Assembly: GCA_973895155.1 (NCBI GenBank)
Contig: OZ316894.1
Coordinates: forward strand, 10,664,001-10,728,000
DNA from: Marsupella aquatica
Taxonomy: Eukaryota; Marchantiophyta
Length of the DNA: 64,000 nt
Reading direction: 5' to 3'
The notes beneath the pieces were generated by a model. It worked only from the letters and a program-made list of their open reading frames with translations, did no database searches and was not told the DNA's origin. The translations under genes and the position numbers were made by a program. This document shows, piece after piece, positions 12,290 to 22,959 of the stretch (positions within the stretch are counted from its first letter, which is position 1; each line of letters opens with the position of its first letter).

Positions 12290-12645
12290 TGTGTGACGCG
12301 GGCCAGGGTCTCCATTGGTCTCTCCTGTGACACTAAATGGTCACACGCTAGTCGTTGTTGAATGCGGGTAAGTCATGTATGTGACTTACGATGTGACTCG
12401 CTGAAGTCATATTGCAGTCACGTCGAAACAAGGCTAGACTCCACAATAAAGTCACAGATCAGTCACAAATGGGTATCAAGCAAGTTGCAAAGCCCAGTAT
12501 CAATAGTGACTACCATTTTTTGGTCTCAACTTTTGCAACTCCAAGGGTCACAGCGTGGGTCAAGTCACGTTGAGTCACAATGAAGTCACATGAGCCAAAA
12601 TGAGTCACATATTGCGGTCTCAGTTCACCTCGGATTCTTCTAGTG
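12290..12645 (+). repeat. CACTA subterminal repeats and right terminal inverted repeat
   Basis: Many AGTCAC, GTGACT and close variants occur between about 12,290 and 12,610, in both orientations. The terminus TTCTAGTG is at 12,638-12,645. CACTA elements duplicate three bases of target. The three bases that follow are GGG, so the left end should be preceded by GGG if the insertion is undisturbed. From 11,791 to 12,290 I see only AT-rich 3' untranslated sequence of the TNPA-like gene. Confidence 0.78.
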
Positions 12646-12955
12646 GGGGAGAATCATTGAAACCACTAGCTGGTGCCGCAATAAGAGTTGAGAGAGCCAA
12701 GGAAGAGCACTTTCAAATAATGGGGCCAAGTATTCCAATATACAAAGAAGAGACTCGGTGCCTCTCGCCAAACGGATAAGCTGGAGCTTTTTTAGAGGAT
12801 CAGGCAGCCCAAACAATATTGTTCAGTGGCTTGAGGTTATTAGGAGGTTGCCAACAAATAGCAATATAATTATGATCATTTTTCCTCCTTAGTGTAAGAT
12901 GTACAAATTTGGATCTAGAGAGCTACGTATGCACCTATTGACCTTAGGAACGAGT

Positions 12956-14509
12956 CTACCTTTCTTTACCAAGCCCTGGGACTTTGGTTAAGGCCATAGA
13001 TTGACTTTCCAAGTATGCAAACAAGTTTTTCTTTATCAAGAGTAAGGAATCCTGGTGGGTGCCTAAGAGTCCTGTTGAGTTGACAGTAACCACATCCATA
13101 TGTGACAAGGACCACCCTAGTGCAGCTGCAAGCACCACTCTTAGTGTGAATGTTGACCACTTGACTACCAGAGCAAATGTTTCTTCATAATCTGATCCTT
13201 CCAACTGTTCATTTCCCCTTGCGACTATTTGTGCATTGAATTTGATGTTGCTTGCATGGTCATGATTGAGGGAGACAACAGAGAGGCTATGACGGTGGAG
13301 CAGACAGACGCAATTGCAACTTTTGTGGCAAGCAAGGCCATTGGGAAGTAACCTGCTTCATCAAATCAACCAACATTGAGATCAAACCAATGTATGTGTC
13401 TTAGCTGAAAGATTTGCAAACCATGATGCCTTGGACCCAAGAGTAGCTTTGATGTCTTTGATCCTGGAATGCAGATCTTTCAGCTGCGACACAAACATTG
13501 TTTTAATCTCAATGTCAGCTGATTTGATGAAGCAGTCACTCTGCTTCCCAGTGGCCTTGCTTGCCACAAAAGTTGGAGTAAGTCATGCCTGTCTACTCCA
13601 CCATCATAGCCTCTCTGCTATCTCCCTTAATTATGGCACCCTTTGCCTCATCCACGATGTCCTTAATTTGCCTCCCTCTTCACATTTCTGGTGAGTAAAG
13701 GCAAGCAAAGATTATTTGCCACCTTCAAAACATGGCTTGCAACAAAACTCTTCAACTTGGAAGTATTCCTCCGAATCTGCAAAAGTGGCTAGTGGTCGAT
13801 CCTTGGCATACATTACACCATTGACTTGATCGTTGACTAGCTTTCAGGCAAATTTCTTAGCGTAATGTGAATCCGTTCCTTATCATCGACTTGTTCTCAT
13901 ACATTGCCTAGTTCCATCATGTGGTGCTCAATCTTGTTGAGACAGTCCTCTAGTGACGTTCCTTCACTCAAACGAGCTTCAACTAATGAGGCATTGAGTA
14001 GCAACTTGTGTTGGATTACTCAAGACACCATTTTGTTTGAGAGTCGTCCATAGCTTGGCAAGATTGTTGCAGAGCCTTCTAACATTAGGAATAACGGAAT
14101 AATCCAAAGTCTTGGTGGAAATGATATTTACCCTCCCTTATGTTTTGGATATTGGCTAGACTTTCCGGTGAAGCTGTACTTGAGCTGCTGAGCTGCAATT
14201 CCTCAAGACAGCCTGAAGAAGTTGATGCTGCACTGTCGGCTGCACTTTGTGCCAGTGAGGGAGCATGCTAGTGTGCAGTGTTGCATCCTTCAGCTAATTG
14301 CACAGGTGTGTTGACGGTGGGGACAATTTTCCACTAATCTTTCTTTCTCAGAATCTGCTCAACATAGAAGGACCACATTGTGTAGTTTTGTGCTCCTACT
14401 AATTTATTGCTATGTGAGAAGGAGATCTTGGTTGTGTTGCCCATGGCCACGGTGGATAGTAACACCCAAATCTGACAAAGGTGCTACAAACTATTTAGCT
14501 CTCATACCA
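12956..14509 (-). mobile_element. Decayed, internally deleted Ty1-copia element on the minus strand
   Basis: Read on the minus strand from the right, the order is as follows. First is a primer-binding-site-like TGGTATGAGAGC (14,498-14,509, close to the tRNA-iMet site of plant copia). Next is a gag start near 14,445 (NKLVGAQNYTMW, soon interrupted), then a gag zinc-knuckle region around 13,470-13,640. Last is a reverse-transcriptase fragment at 13,204-12,956 (GSDYEETFALVVKW in one frame, SIYGLNQSPRAW in another). Protease, integrase and most of RT are missing. Frameshifts and stops show that it is dead. The minus-strand 5' LTR should begin at TGTGGGAG (14,510) and run right; its far end was not found, and no left LTR copy was recognised. 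Bases 12,646-12,955 show nothing I can assign. Confidence 0.7.
13267..13629. repeat. Inverted repeat of a copia gag zinc-knuckle segment
   Basis: The left arm, about 13,267-13,420 on the plus strand, includes a canonical retroviral knuckle CNFCGKQGHWEVTC. The right arm, about 13,471-13,629, is its inverted copy (CFIKSADIEI against CFIKSTNIEI). The arms are about 155 bases, visibly around 85-90 percent alike, and separated by about 50 bases. A transcript would fold into a long hairpin. It probably arose by inverted duplication of part of the minus-strand copia fragment. Confidence 0.85.
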
Positions 14510-15299
14510 TGTGGGAGTTTTCTAATGATTATAGAAACTTGATTAACATTGAAGACAATGCAAACATGCGTAAATACATATTGGGTAGGACCTAGATAAG
14601 CGCAAACAGCAGAAGACAACAAGGATGAGACTATGATCATCTGGAATAATAGTGGTTAGGACAAATTAAGTGGTGCACAGCTAGACTGATCCAAATGAAT
14701 CTTGGTCTGACAAACCCAGTAACAACAAGTCTCAGGCAGTCAAAAGCATAACCACTTCTTACAGCGAGACAAATGGGTGCCAGGAAGAGAAAAATACCAA
14801 CTTGATTCCAACAGGAACTGCCACAATATCAAATTACACCAAATAATCTTGCAAATAGTAGTTTAATGGAACAACTCTAGATTGTTTTGCAGTGGCCACA
14901 AATTGAGGAAAAACGAGGCAGGGACTCTACAGTTGAGCCAAGTGACACCTAGGAGCAGTAAATTAGGGATAACTGAAGGCCTAAAACAAAAAGGTGACTT
15001 ACAAATAACCCTTAGGGCCATCTTGCATGTGTAGAGTCCTTAGCATTCGGCCGTCATCTGAATGGGTGGCATTCCAACATTGACCAAGATTTTTATGCCT
15101 CAACTTTCTCCTAAGGATAACCAAGGGCAAGGCTGACAACTTTCCGGCTCTTTGGGTCATCTTGAAAATTGAACAAAACAGGAGAAGGGTCACACTTAAC
15201 AAAGTTCACACTTCTTAGCTACGTGTCAGATTCTGTTTAGAATCAAAAGACACTTTTCCTGACTATCTTACTAATAAATAGCAAGGAGAAGCTAGAGCT
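14510..15299 (-). other. Probable LTR remnant and unassigned sequence
   Basis: Position 14,510 should be the outer start of the LTR belonging to the minus-strand copia fragment, because it abuts the primer-binding-site-like motif and begins TGTGGGAG. No coding sequence is recognisable up to about 15,300. The LTR's other boundary cannot be defined because its partner is missing. Confidence 0.4.
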
Positions 15300-15452
15300 G
15301 GGGTCTAGACTTCTATAATAAAGCCTCTACAATGTGACTCTAGGGTCCCACCCCAATTTACGTGGATGGAAAGAATTATGGGATGCTATGTATGACCAAA
15401 AAAATGATGATATGCATGATTTGTTATAATCTCTATTAACATTCAAAGAATG
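15300..15452 (+). repeat. Dispersed repeat, copy 1 (about 150 bp)
   Basis: It runs from GGGGTCTAG to AACATTCAAAGAATG. It is clearly similar to an inverted copy at 63,043-63,190 and to a shorter direct copy at 59,215-59,310. All three end in the same CATTCAAAGAATG, which is nearly palindromic. It has no coding capacity and could be a small non-autonomous transposon or the end of a larger element. Confidence 0.75.
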
Positions 15453-15464
15453 AGCATTAAGGGT

Positions 15465-15967
15465 AGTCCTATCTATTGACATTCAAAGAATGAACATTAA
15501 GGCTCATTGAAGATTATTAAGGGCAGTAGAAGAATTCAAAGAATGGGCTGCTCGATGAGTAATTATTGAGGGCAGTAAACAAGTTCAAAGAATGGGCATT
15601 AAGGCTTGTTGAGTATTACTAAGGGTTGTAAAAGAATTCAAAGAATGGGCACTAATGCTCGTTGAGTATTATTAAGGGCAGTAAAAGAAAGGGCTCTTCG
15701 TGCAAGACAGCCCTTAAAGTGCCCCTACTTCTTGTAAAGCCACCAGAAGATCCTAAGAATTATTAAGGCAGTCAAAGAATTCAAAGAATGGGCATTAAGG
15801 CTAGTTGAGTATTATTAAGGGTAGGAAAAGAATTCAAAGAACGGGCATTAAGGCTCGTTGAGTATTATTAAGGTAGGAAAAGAATTCAAAGAACGGGCAA
15901 GAATTCAAAGAATGGGCATTAAGGCTCGTTGAGTATTATTAAGGGTAGGAAAAGAATTCAAAGAACG
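15465..15967 (+). repeat. Tandem array of about 55-65-bp units, left part
   Basis: Roughly eight degenerate units are built around ATTCAAAGAATGGGCATTAA and GCTCGTTGAGTATTATTAAGG. A variant block at about 15,683-15,757 contains GGGCTCTTCGTGCAAGA, and a second copy of it lies at 22,888-22,958, on the other side of the copia insertion. The units share ATTCAAAGAATG with the dispersed repeat just upstream. Confidence 0.8.
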
Positions 15968-16077
15968 CGTTAGACTCTACCTCTGACCGGACGACCGGAC
16001 CAGCCGGTCATCCGACTACCCTATATGTACTCTCATTCATGACTATACACTGACTCATCCTCATTCATACCTTGACA
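15968..16077 (+). repeat. 5' LTR of the copia element
   Basis: It begins (C/T)GTTAGACTCTACCTCT and ends near CATTCATACC..CA. The first base has changed from the T of the 3' copy, and it has a short insertion (GACCGGACGACC) relative to that copy. The exact 3' boundary is uncertain by a few bases. It is unusually short for an LTR. Confidence 0.85.
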
Positions 16078-17694
16078 CGTTATCAGCACGAGGTCTCAGC
16101 CAGCGGAGCGAAGAAGAAAAGAGAGAACAGACCATGGAAGATTTGAGAATTTTTTTTTATGCTGAATGGACAATGAGTGATTGGAGATTGAGAACGTGAG
16201 TCTGGTTATTACTGGAGCAAAACGAACGAAAGATAACAAAAGACTTGCGAGCGAATCGATGGATAGCGTAGAGCCGATGATGGATCAGAGTTTCGTCAAT
16301 TGATAAGCACAGAAGGAGAATCCATGAAGAACGGGAGAGAACATAAATGAAAACTGTCCGCTCACGATTTCACCCTAAATGACTAATGCAAGAAAGTAGT
16401 TGGCATAAGGGCAGCATTGAAAGGAGAAACATCGATCGAAATCAAGAAGGGGCAGCATCAAAAATACTCCATAAGGACAAACGCGACCAAGAAAGACGAA
16501 GGCTTAATTTCGAGAGGAAGCACAGCCTGAGAAAAGTGAGAGAAAAAGATCGCACGCGGATTAGCCTGGACAAAGAAGGACTCCCGTAATGACAAGCTTC
16601 GTCGATTGAGAGGGATAAAAGGAAACAAAAATTAAAAGAGAAGGCCCGATAGTAGCGTGACAACGAAAGCAGCGAGAGGGCGAAATGAGAAATCGAGTGA
16701 AGAGCCGCTAGCAGGCAGAATCAAAGAGGCGCAAACTGATTGAACGAGAGAGAAAATCAGAAGAAGTTCGAAGAATGATAAGGATCGCGTAAGAAAGAGA
16801 GCTCCAAAAACCAATCGCAAATTGAGGAATTCTGATAAGGACACTGAGAGACAAGTTGCGAGAATCCCAAGTAGTGAAAGGCAAAAGAAACAAAATTGAA
16901 CATTCACCAAGCGCGGAGGTCTCCGGATGGTTCCACTATAGATCACCTCTAAAGATTCAAGGCCCGGCCCGGAAGGAGACGGCGAAGGCAACAAGCTCGA
17001 GAAGCAAAAGGAAGAAATTGAGATGACACTATGATGACGGAGAGATTCGCGAGGAGGTGCAACAGCGAAGCAGAAATCTGAAAGAGAAAAGCAGCGAAGC
17101 AGCAGAAATTTGCGAAGGGCTATGAAGAATAGACGGACAACAGGCTGAAAATGACTTGGACCAAAGAAGGAAGAAAGAAGTGCCCAAGAATGCAATCGAA
17201 GGAGGACGAGAGGGAAAAGCGAGGAAAGGCGAGAAGAACCAAGCAATCGGCCATAGCCAAGACATTGAGGAAAACGTGAAGGCAAACCAGATCGAGAGGG
17301 GCACCATAGCCTCACGAGATAAATTACCTAACCGCCAATCCATCCCTAAGCGCAACCCATTTTCAATGGAACTTGAAATAACAAAGGAAGAAGAGCACTC
17401 AAACACATAACTGCAACCCTAAGTGCACAACTGGATAACTGCACCAAAATACAAAGGAATCCTAAAATACAAAGAAGAGAATGTAGTTATACATTTACAA
17501 AGAAAACCAACTTTCTAAGTGCAAACCCTAAATTCTGCAAAAAACCCAATCATTCTTGCTTTACTCGCCAATGACTTAGATTGCTTTCCTCAACCCTTTT
17601 TCCACCATTGCATGCGGAAAATGTGCATTGTCTTTTGACTATACATATATTATATAAACACGCACACCACCGCTGCACGCTAGGACCCTTAGAG

Positions 17695-20600
17695 ATGACC
17701 AACCTTGAGAAACTAACCTTTCCAGCCCTAGAAATCGATGGTAGCAACTATCTGGAATGGTCCATGAACCTCAAAGAGAACCTAACCGCGCTAACCCTAC
17801 TCCCAGCTATAGGGATAGCTCAACCCATACTAGCTGGCGAACCCCAACCAGACCCGTTAACTAAAACCAACGAATCTAAGGCTCTCATATTCCTTAGACG
17901 CCATATCCATAGATTCCTACAAAGATAATACATGCACCTCTCAACCCCTCGTGAACTATGGACAGCGCTCCAAACCCGATTCGACCACCAAAAACTGGTT
18001 GAACTACCTAAAGCCAGGCAAGACTGGCTAAACCTGTGGGTCCAGGACTTTACCTCTATTTCAGCCTACAATAGCGAACTCTTTAGAATAACTTCAACTC
18101 TCGCACTCTGTGGCGAGCCAGTTACTGACAAGGATCTGCTAGAAAAGACCTTATCCACGTTTCACTCATTGAACGTGTTACTATCAACACAGTACCGGAA
18201 CATGAAGTTCAGACAATACTCCGAGCTCATCGCCCACCTCCTAGTCACAGAAAAAAACCAAGAGCTTCTTTTAGTTAACTCTAGAAAACGCCCTGCGGGC
18301 ACAATGCCCTCAGGATCATAGAGTGAAACCCATAATATCGAAAACGCTAAACCCTCCACATCCAGGTAGGGCATTAAGCGTACTAGGAATGACAACCAAA
18401 GAAACACCCACAACAGGGGGAGTTTCTATAACCAACGTCCACAATATAACTCCCAACGGACCTTTAGAGGACGTGGAGGACGTGATGGACGAGAAGGACG
18501 TGGAGGATGCGGAGGACAAGGAGGATGTGGCGGACGTGGTGGACGTGGAGGACGCAGCGGTGGAAGAACATATAACAACAACCGTAGAAACGATTGGTCA
18601 CAATCCCGACAACAAAGGGAACGACCGAAATGCCATGAATATGGCATGACAAACCACCTAGCGAGAAATTGTAGAATCCCGCAACACCTTAGAGAACTAT
18701 ATCAACGGTCCCTCAAGGATGGACAAACCTCTAGGGCACCACCCCGTGAAACTCACGGGGCGTTTATGGAGTCGAGTGACCAATTCCAAGACTTTTCAGA
18801 CCTACCCACCCAACCCGAGGCACACTTAGTGGCAAGTAGCCCCACTACACCAGATTTAAATAGTCCAAGCACATGTATTATCGACAGTGCGACCACGCAT
18901 ACTATCCTCAGGGATAGACACCTTTTCCAAGATTACACCCTCACGTAGGTCTCTCACCACTATCAATGGTCCTAGCGAAATAGAAGAGGGCTTCGGCCCA
19001 ACTTCTATTAGACTCCCGTAGGGGACCAAAATACACATAGAATCTGCTATTTTCGCCCCGAATGCAACTCGTAATCTCCTCAATTTTAGAGATATACAAG
19101 CAAATGGACTACACGTCCAAACAGGCGATACAAGAGACCAAGAAGTCATCCACCTGGTTGAAAATACCCCTACGGGAAAAATCATTAAAGAAACATTTTT
19201 CTCGTATCCTTGCGGGTTTTATGTAACTCATATTGAATGCCTGCATAACAATGCCAACACAAGCGAATTGCATGCGCTTTGGCATGCACGCCTCGGCCAC
19301 CCCGGCCAATCAATGCTAACCAAAATCATTAAGAATTCAAGAGGCATTCCAATCAATACACGCCATATTCCAGCGAGCACCCCATGCACCGCATGCTCAC
19401 GCGGCAAATTAATAACAAGGCCCACGACATCAAAATTGCCAACTAAAATACCCCAATTCTTGGAAATCATCCATGCAAATGTTTGCGGGCCAATTAACCC
19501 TCCAAGCGGACCTTTCTGCTACTTTATGGTATTAATCGACGCATCCACTAAATGGTCAAATGTGACCCTGCTTTCAACGAGGAACATGGTGATGCCTCGC
19601 ATCTTGGCGCAAATCCTGCGCGTGAAGGCACAATTCCCAGATCACCCCCATTAAGACACTAAGGGTGGACAACGTAGGGGAATTCACATCTGAAACATTT
19701 GACGACTTTTGTACATCACTTGGCATCGACGTACAATATCCTGTACCCCACGTGCATTTCCAAAATGGATTAGTTAAAGCTGTCATTAAACGCCTTCAAC
19801 TCATTGCACGCCCACTACTAATGCAGTCGAAACTCCCCGTCTCAGCATGGGGACATGCCATATTACAGGCTAATGCATTAATTCAATACCGCCCATCGGC
19901 TTTTAATACCTATAGCCCATACCAAATAGCTAATGGTATCAAACCAGACCTATCACATCTTCGTTCATTTGGATGTCAAGTAATGGTCCCCATTACTCCA
20001 CCCAAACGAACCAAGATGCGACCCCAAAGACAGTTAGGAATATACATCGGATTCGACTCACCATCCATAATCCGATATATGGAGCCTACAACTAGCGACG
20101 TTTTTAAAGCCAGATTTCTAGATTGCCATTTTGATGAACACATTTACCCACCATTAATAACCCCTGAACACCCATAACCACCTTTGGAGTGGGAAAGACA
20201 CTCACCATTTTGGCAAGACCTTAGAACCAATCAAGGGGAGAAAGAAGTTCAACAAATTTTGCAACTCCACAAGATTGTGGAAGAACTTCCTGACGCTTTC
20301 GTCGATACATCACAAGTTACCCGCTCACATATTCCAGTTGCGAGAGCATCCGCTCTCATCGAATTATCAAGTGAGCCAGCAAGTACATCCCAACCTTGTG
20401 CCAAACGTGGCAGACCGTTGGGATCAAAGGATAAACAACCAAGAAGACGTAGTTCATCTATACCACCTTCACCTAATGTCGATCATACCGAATCCACAAC
20501 TCATGAAGAGATTTCTATCCACTACGCACACACCGGTACGATGTGGGATAGAAATACTACTTCAATAGATGATGCTTTTGCATTAATGGTGGCAACACAT

Positions 20601-22379
20601 ATCACAGACGAAACACCTGAACCAATATCTATCTTAGAATGCCAAAACAGACCAGATTGGCCTGAATGGCAAAAAGCTATAAATGGAGAATTAGATTCCC
20701 TACTAAGCAGATACACTTTTGGTCCAGTTGAACCAACACCGCAAGACGTACACCTCATTGGCTACAAGTGGACATTCGTCCGCAAAAGAAATGATAAAGG
20801 CCAAGTTGTACGCTACAAAGCACGTCTGGTAGGGAAAGGATTTACCCAACAACCGGGAATTCATTACGATGAAACTTACTCACCGGTTATGGATAGCACA
20901 ACATTCCGATACCTTATCGGATTTGCCATTTTCCATAAACTACAGATGCGATAATTGGATGTTGCGATCGCATATCTATATGGAACTTTAGACACTTGTC
21001 TATACATGCGATCACCTCCCGAGTTGGAGCAACGTCGCCAAGCTTTAGCTCAAGGCGCTAAATCACATATCCCATATTTACATAAGATTATAAAACAATT
21101 ATCTCAAGTTACACCTCATGTGTCATCTACACATATAACTCATAATAACGACATCACTGTGTCAACCGTACAGAATACTCGCCGCGGACTAGCTATCCGC
21201 GTGTTTAAGACATTATATGGCCTGAAACAAAGTGGCAGAGTATGGTATCAAAGATTTACTGATGAAATGATTGCCATGGGTTTTTCCCATGATGCCATTA
21301 CACCATGTTTATTTATTAAACATGTGGATGACGAATATGTCATCGTTTCTATTTATGTTGACGACTTAAATATATTTGGGACACCCCAAATTACAGAAGA
21401 TACTATTACTAGTCTTAAATCAACATTTGAGATGAAAGACCTTGGACATACAAACTTTTGCCTAGGCTTACAACTGGAGATCTTACCCACTGGCATGATG
21501 CTCCATCAGACAACACAAACTGAAAAGATCCTAAAATAGTTCAATATGAACCTAGCACACCCATTGACATCACCAATGGTTGTACGTTCATTAGAAAACA
21601 ATACCGATGTTTTTCGCAAGCGCGAAGAACATGAACCAATATTAGGACCAGAAACTCCGTATCTTTCTGCGATAGGAGCATTAATGTATCTAGCAAATCA
21701 GACACGACCAGACATTGCATTTGCAGTTAACTTACTAGCTAGACATAGTGCAATTCCCACAGCCAGACACTGGAATGGAGTTAAACACGTATTTAGATAC
21801 CTACGTGGAACCACCGATACCGGGTTATTTTACCCATTAGGTGCAAACCACGAACTCATAGGATATGCGGATGCCGGATATCTTTCCGACACTGACACCG
21901 CAAAATCCCAAACCGGATATGTTTTTACTATAGGGGGTACCGCCTTTTCTTGGAAAAGCGTGAAACAGACCCTAACAGCAACCTCATCGAATCACTCAGA
22001 AATCTTAGCTCTACATGAGGCTAGTCGTGAAGCCATTTGGTTACGATCCTTTATAAACCACATCAACACCAAATGTGGCCTACCACCACTAACGAAGTCT
22101 ACTAACATTTTTTAGGATAATGCAGCATGTATACAACAGATCACGAAATGATTCATCAAAGGCGATCGCGTGAAGCATATAGCTCTGAAGTTTTTCTACA
22201 CCCACGAATTACATGGAAAAGAGATCAACATTTTGCGGATTTCAAGTGCAGACAACTGCGCGGATCTCTTCACCAAATCACTACCACCATCAGTTCATCA
22301 CCGACATTGCCAGGCGATTGAACTGCGGAGCGTGCGACGCATGATGACCGTGGAGGCTACTACTCCACATGACGATTGA
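17695..22379 (+). pseudogene. Copia gag-pol polyprotein, multiple stops and frameshifts
   Basis: Gag starts at ATG 17,695 (KLTFPALEIDGSNYLEW) and has in-frame stops at 17,926, 18,319 and about 18,367. An RGG-rich tract (18,460-18,560) and a zinc knuckle at 18,631 follow; the second knuckle Cys has become Tyr (CHEYGMTNHLARNC). The protease reads IIDSATTH. Frame then shifts near 18,940. In integrase the HHCC region is recognisable (HARLGH, CTAC), but the first catalytic Asp is Asn (HANVCGP) and the catalytic Glu position reads NGLVK. RT has YKARLVGKGF and the catalytic YVDD near 21,355. RNase H has YADAGYLSD. Further stops lie near 20,175, 20,952, 21,537 and 22,113. The product cannot be active. 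Confidence 0.93.
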
Positions 22380-22684
22380 TGCTGCTGATGATATGATGCT
22401 GACAACCTACTGTTGAGACAAATATTAAAGCTAGATTTGCTATAGCATCTAACTTTATTTAATATTGACATTTATTGCGACGAGGACTGTTAAGCTGCAC
22501 TCTTTTTCCTTTAGCACTCATATTTTTTTTCTCTGCTACATTGGTATAGTTTTTACTAAGCTAGAGTTGATAAAGGTTTTTTAACGAGGCAGTCTACTTC
22601 GCTTGTACTTATATCATGTATTTCATATGAATATGATATAATAGGTATAGTCTATGTTGTCTATATAGTTGTCACTATATATTC

Positions 22685-22693
22685 AAAGGGGGG
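22685..22693 (+). promoter_or_regulatory. Polypurine tract of the copia element
   Basis: AAAGGGGGG lies directly before the TG of the 3' LTR, where plus-strand DNA synthesis is primed in LTR retrotransposons. Confidence 0.85.
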
Positions 22694-22795
22694 TGTTAGA
22701 CTCTACCTCTCACCACCGGACTAGCCGGTCATCTGACTACCCTATATGTACTCTCATTCATGACTATACACTCACTCATCCTCATTCATACCACA
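22694..22795 (+). repeat. 3' LTR of the copia element
   Basis: It is 102 bases long, starts TGTTAGACTC and ends CACA before the TAACG target copy. It is highly similar to the 5' LTR. Upstream, 22,380-22,684 is the 3' untranslated part of the element. Confidence 0.9.
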
Positions 22796-22958
22796 TAACG
22801 GGCATTAAGGCTCGTTGAGTATTATTAAGGGTAGGAAAAGAATTCAAAAAACGGGCATTAAGGCTCGTTGAGTATTATTAAGGGACGTAAAAGAAAGGGC
22901 TCTTCGTGCAAGAGGGCCCTTCAAGTGCCGCTACTTCGTTTAAAGCCACCAGAAGTCC
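22796..22958 (+). repeat. Tandem array, right part
   Basis: This continues the units of 15,465-15,967 after the copia insertion: two more GGGCATTAAGGCTCGTTGAG units and a second copy of the GGGCTCTTCGTGCAAGA block. Confidence 0.8.
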
Positions 22959-22959
22959 G

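Larger units (their letters stand above)
1..12645 (+). mobile_element. CACTA (En/Spm-type) DNA transposon, left end outside the window
   Basis: The right end is seen directly. The sequence ending at 12,645 reads, on the opposite strand, CACTAGAAGAATCCGAGG, a typical CACTA terminal inverted repeat. The preceding 350 bases are dense in AGTCAC/GTGACT motifs in both orientations, as in the subterminal repeats to which TNPA-type proteins bind. Inside lie TNPD- and TNPA-like genes on the plus strand. No matching CACTA left end was found in the first 4 kb, so the element probably starts upstream of base 1 and exceeds 12.6 kb. The PHD and BRCT genes at 1.5-3.7 kb lie upstream of TNPD with no sign of another element end between them, so I treat them as cargo. 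That assignment is inference until the left terminus is found. Confidence 0.8.
15968..22795 (+). mobile_element. Full-length but inactive Ty1-copia retrotransposon with about 100-bp LTRs
   Basis: Matching LTRs sit at 15,968-16,077 and 22,694-22,795. A purine run (AAAGGGGGG) stands just before the 3' LTR, gag-pol lies between, and an imperfect five-base target duplication flanks the element (GAACG left, TAACG right). The domain order protease, integrase, RT, RNase H is that of Ty1-copia. A leader of about 1.6 kb (16,078-17,694) is purine-rich and has no coding sequence. The motif TTATCAGCACGAG just inside the 5' LTR occupies the expected primer-binding position. LTR differences and many stops indicate an old insertion. 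It split the tandem array. Confidence 0.92.

Noticed and set aside
15465-15967. Repeat array considered as a CRISPR
   Set aside because: Units are degenerate and contiguous without unique spacers, and the DNA is clearly plant nuclear.
18323-18649. ORF of Asp/Glu/Val repeats inside the copia element
   Set aside because: It is an out-of-frame reading of the RGG-rich gag tract; the true frame continues to the zinc knuckle.
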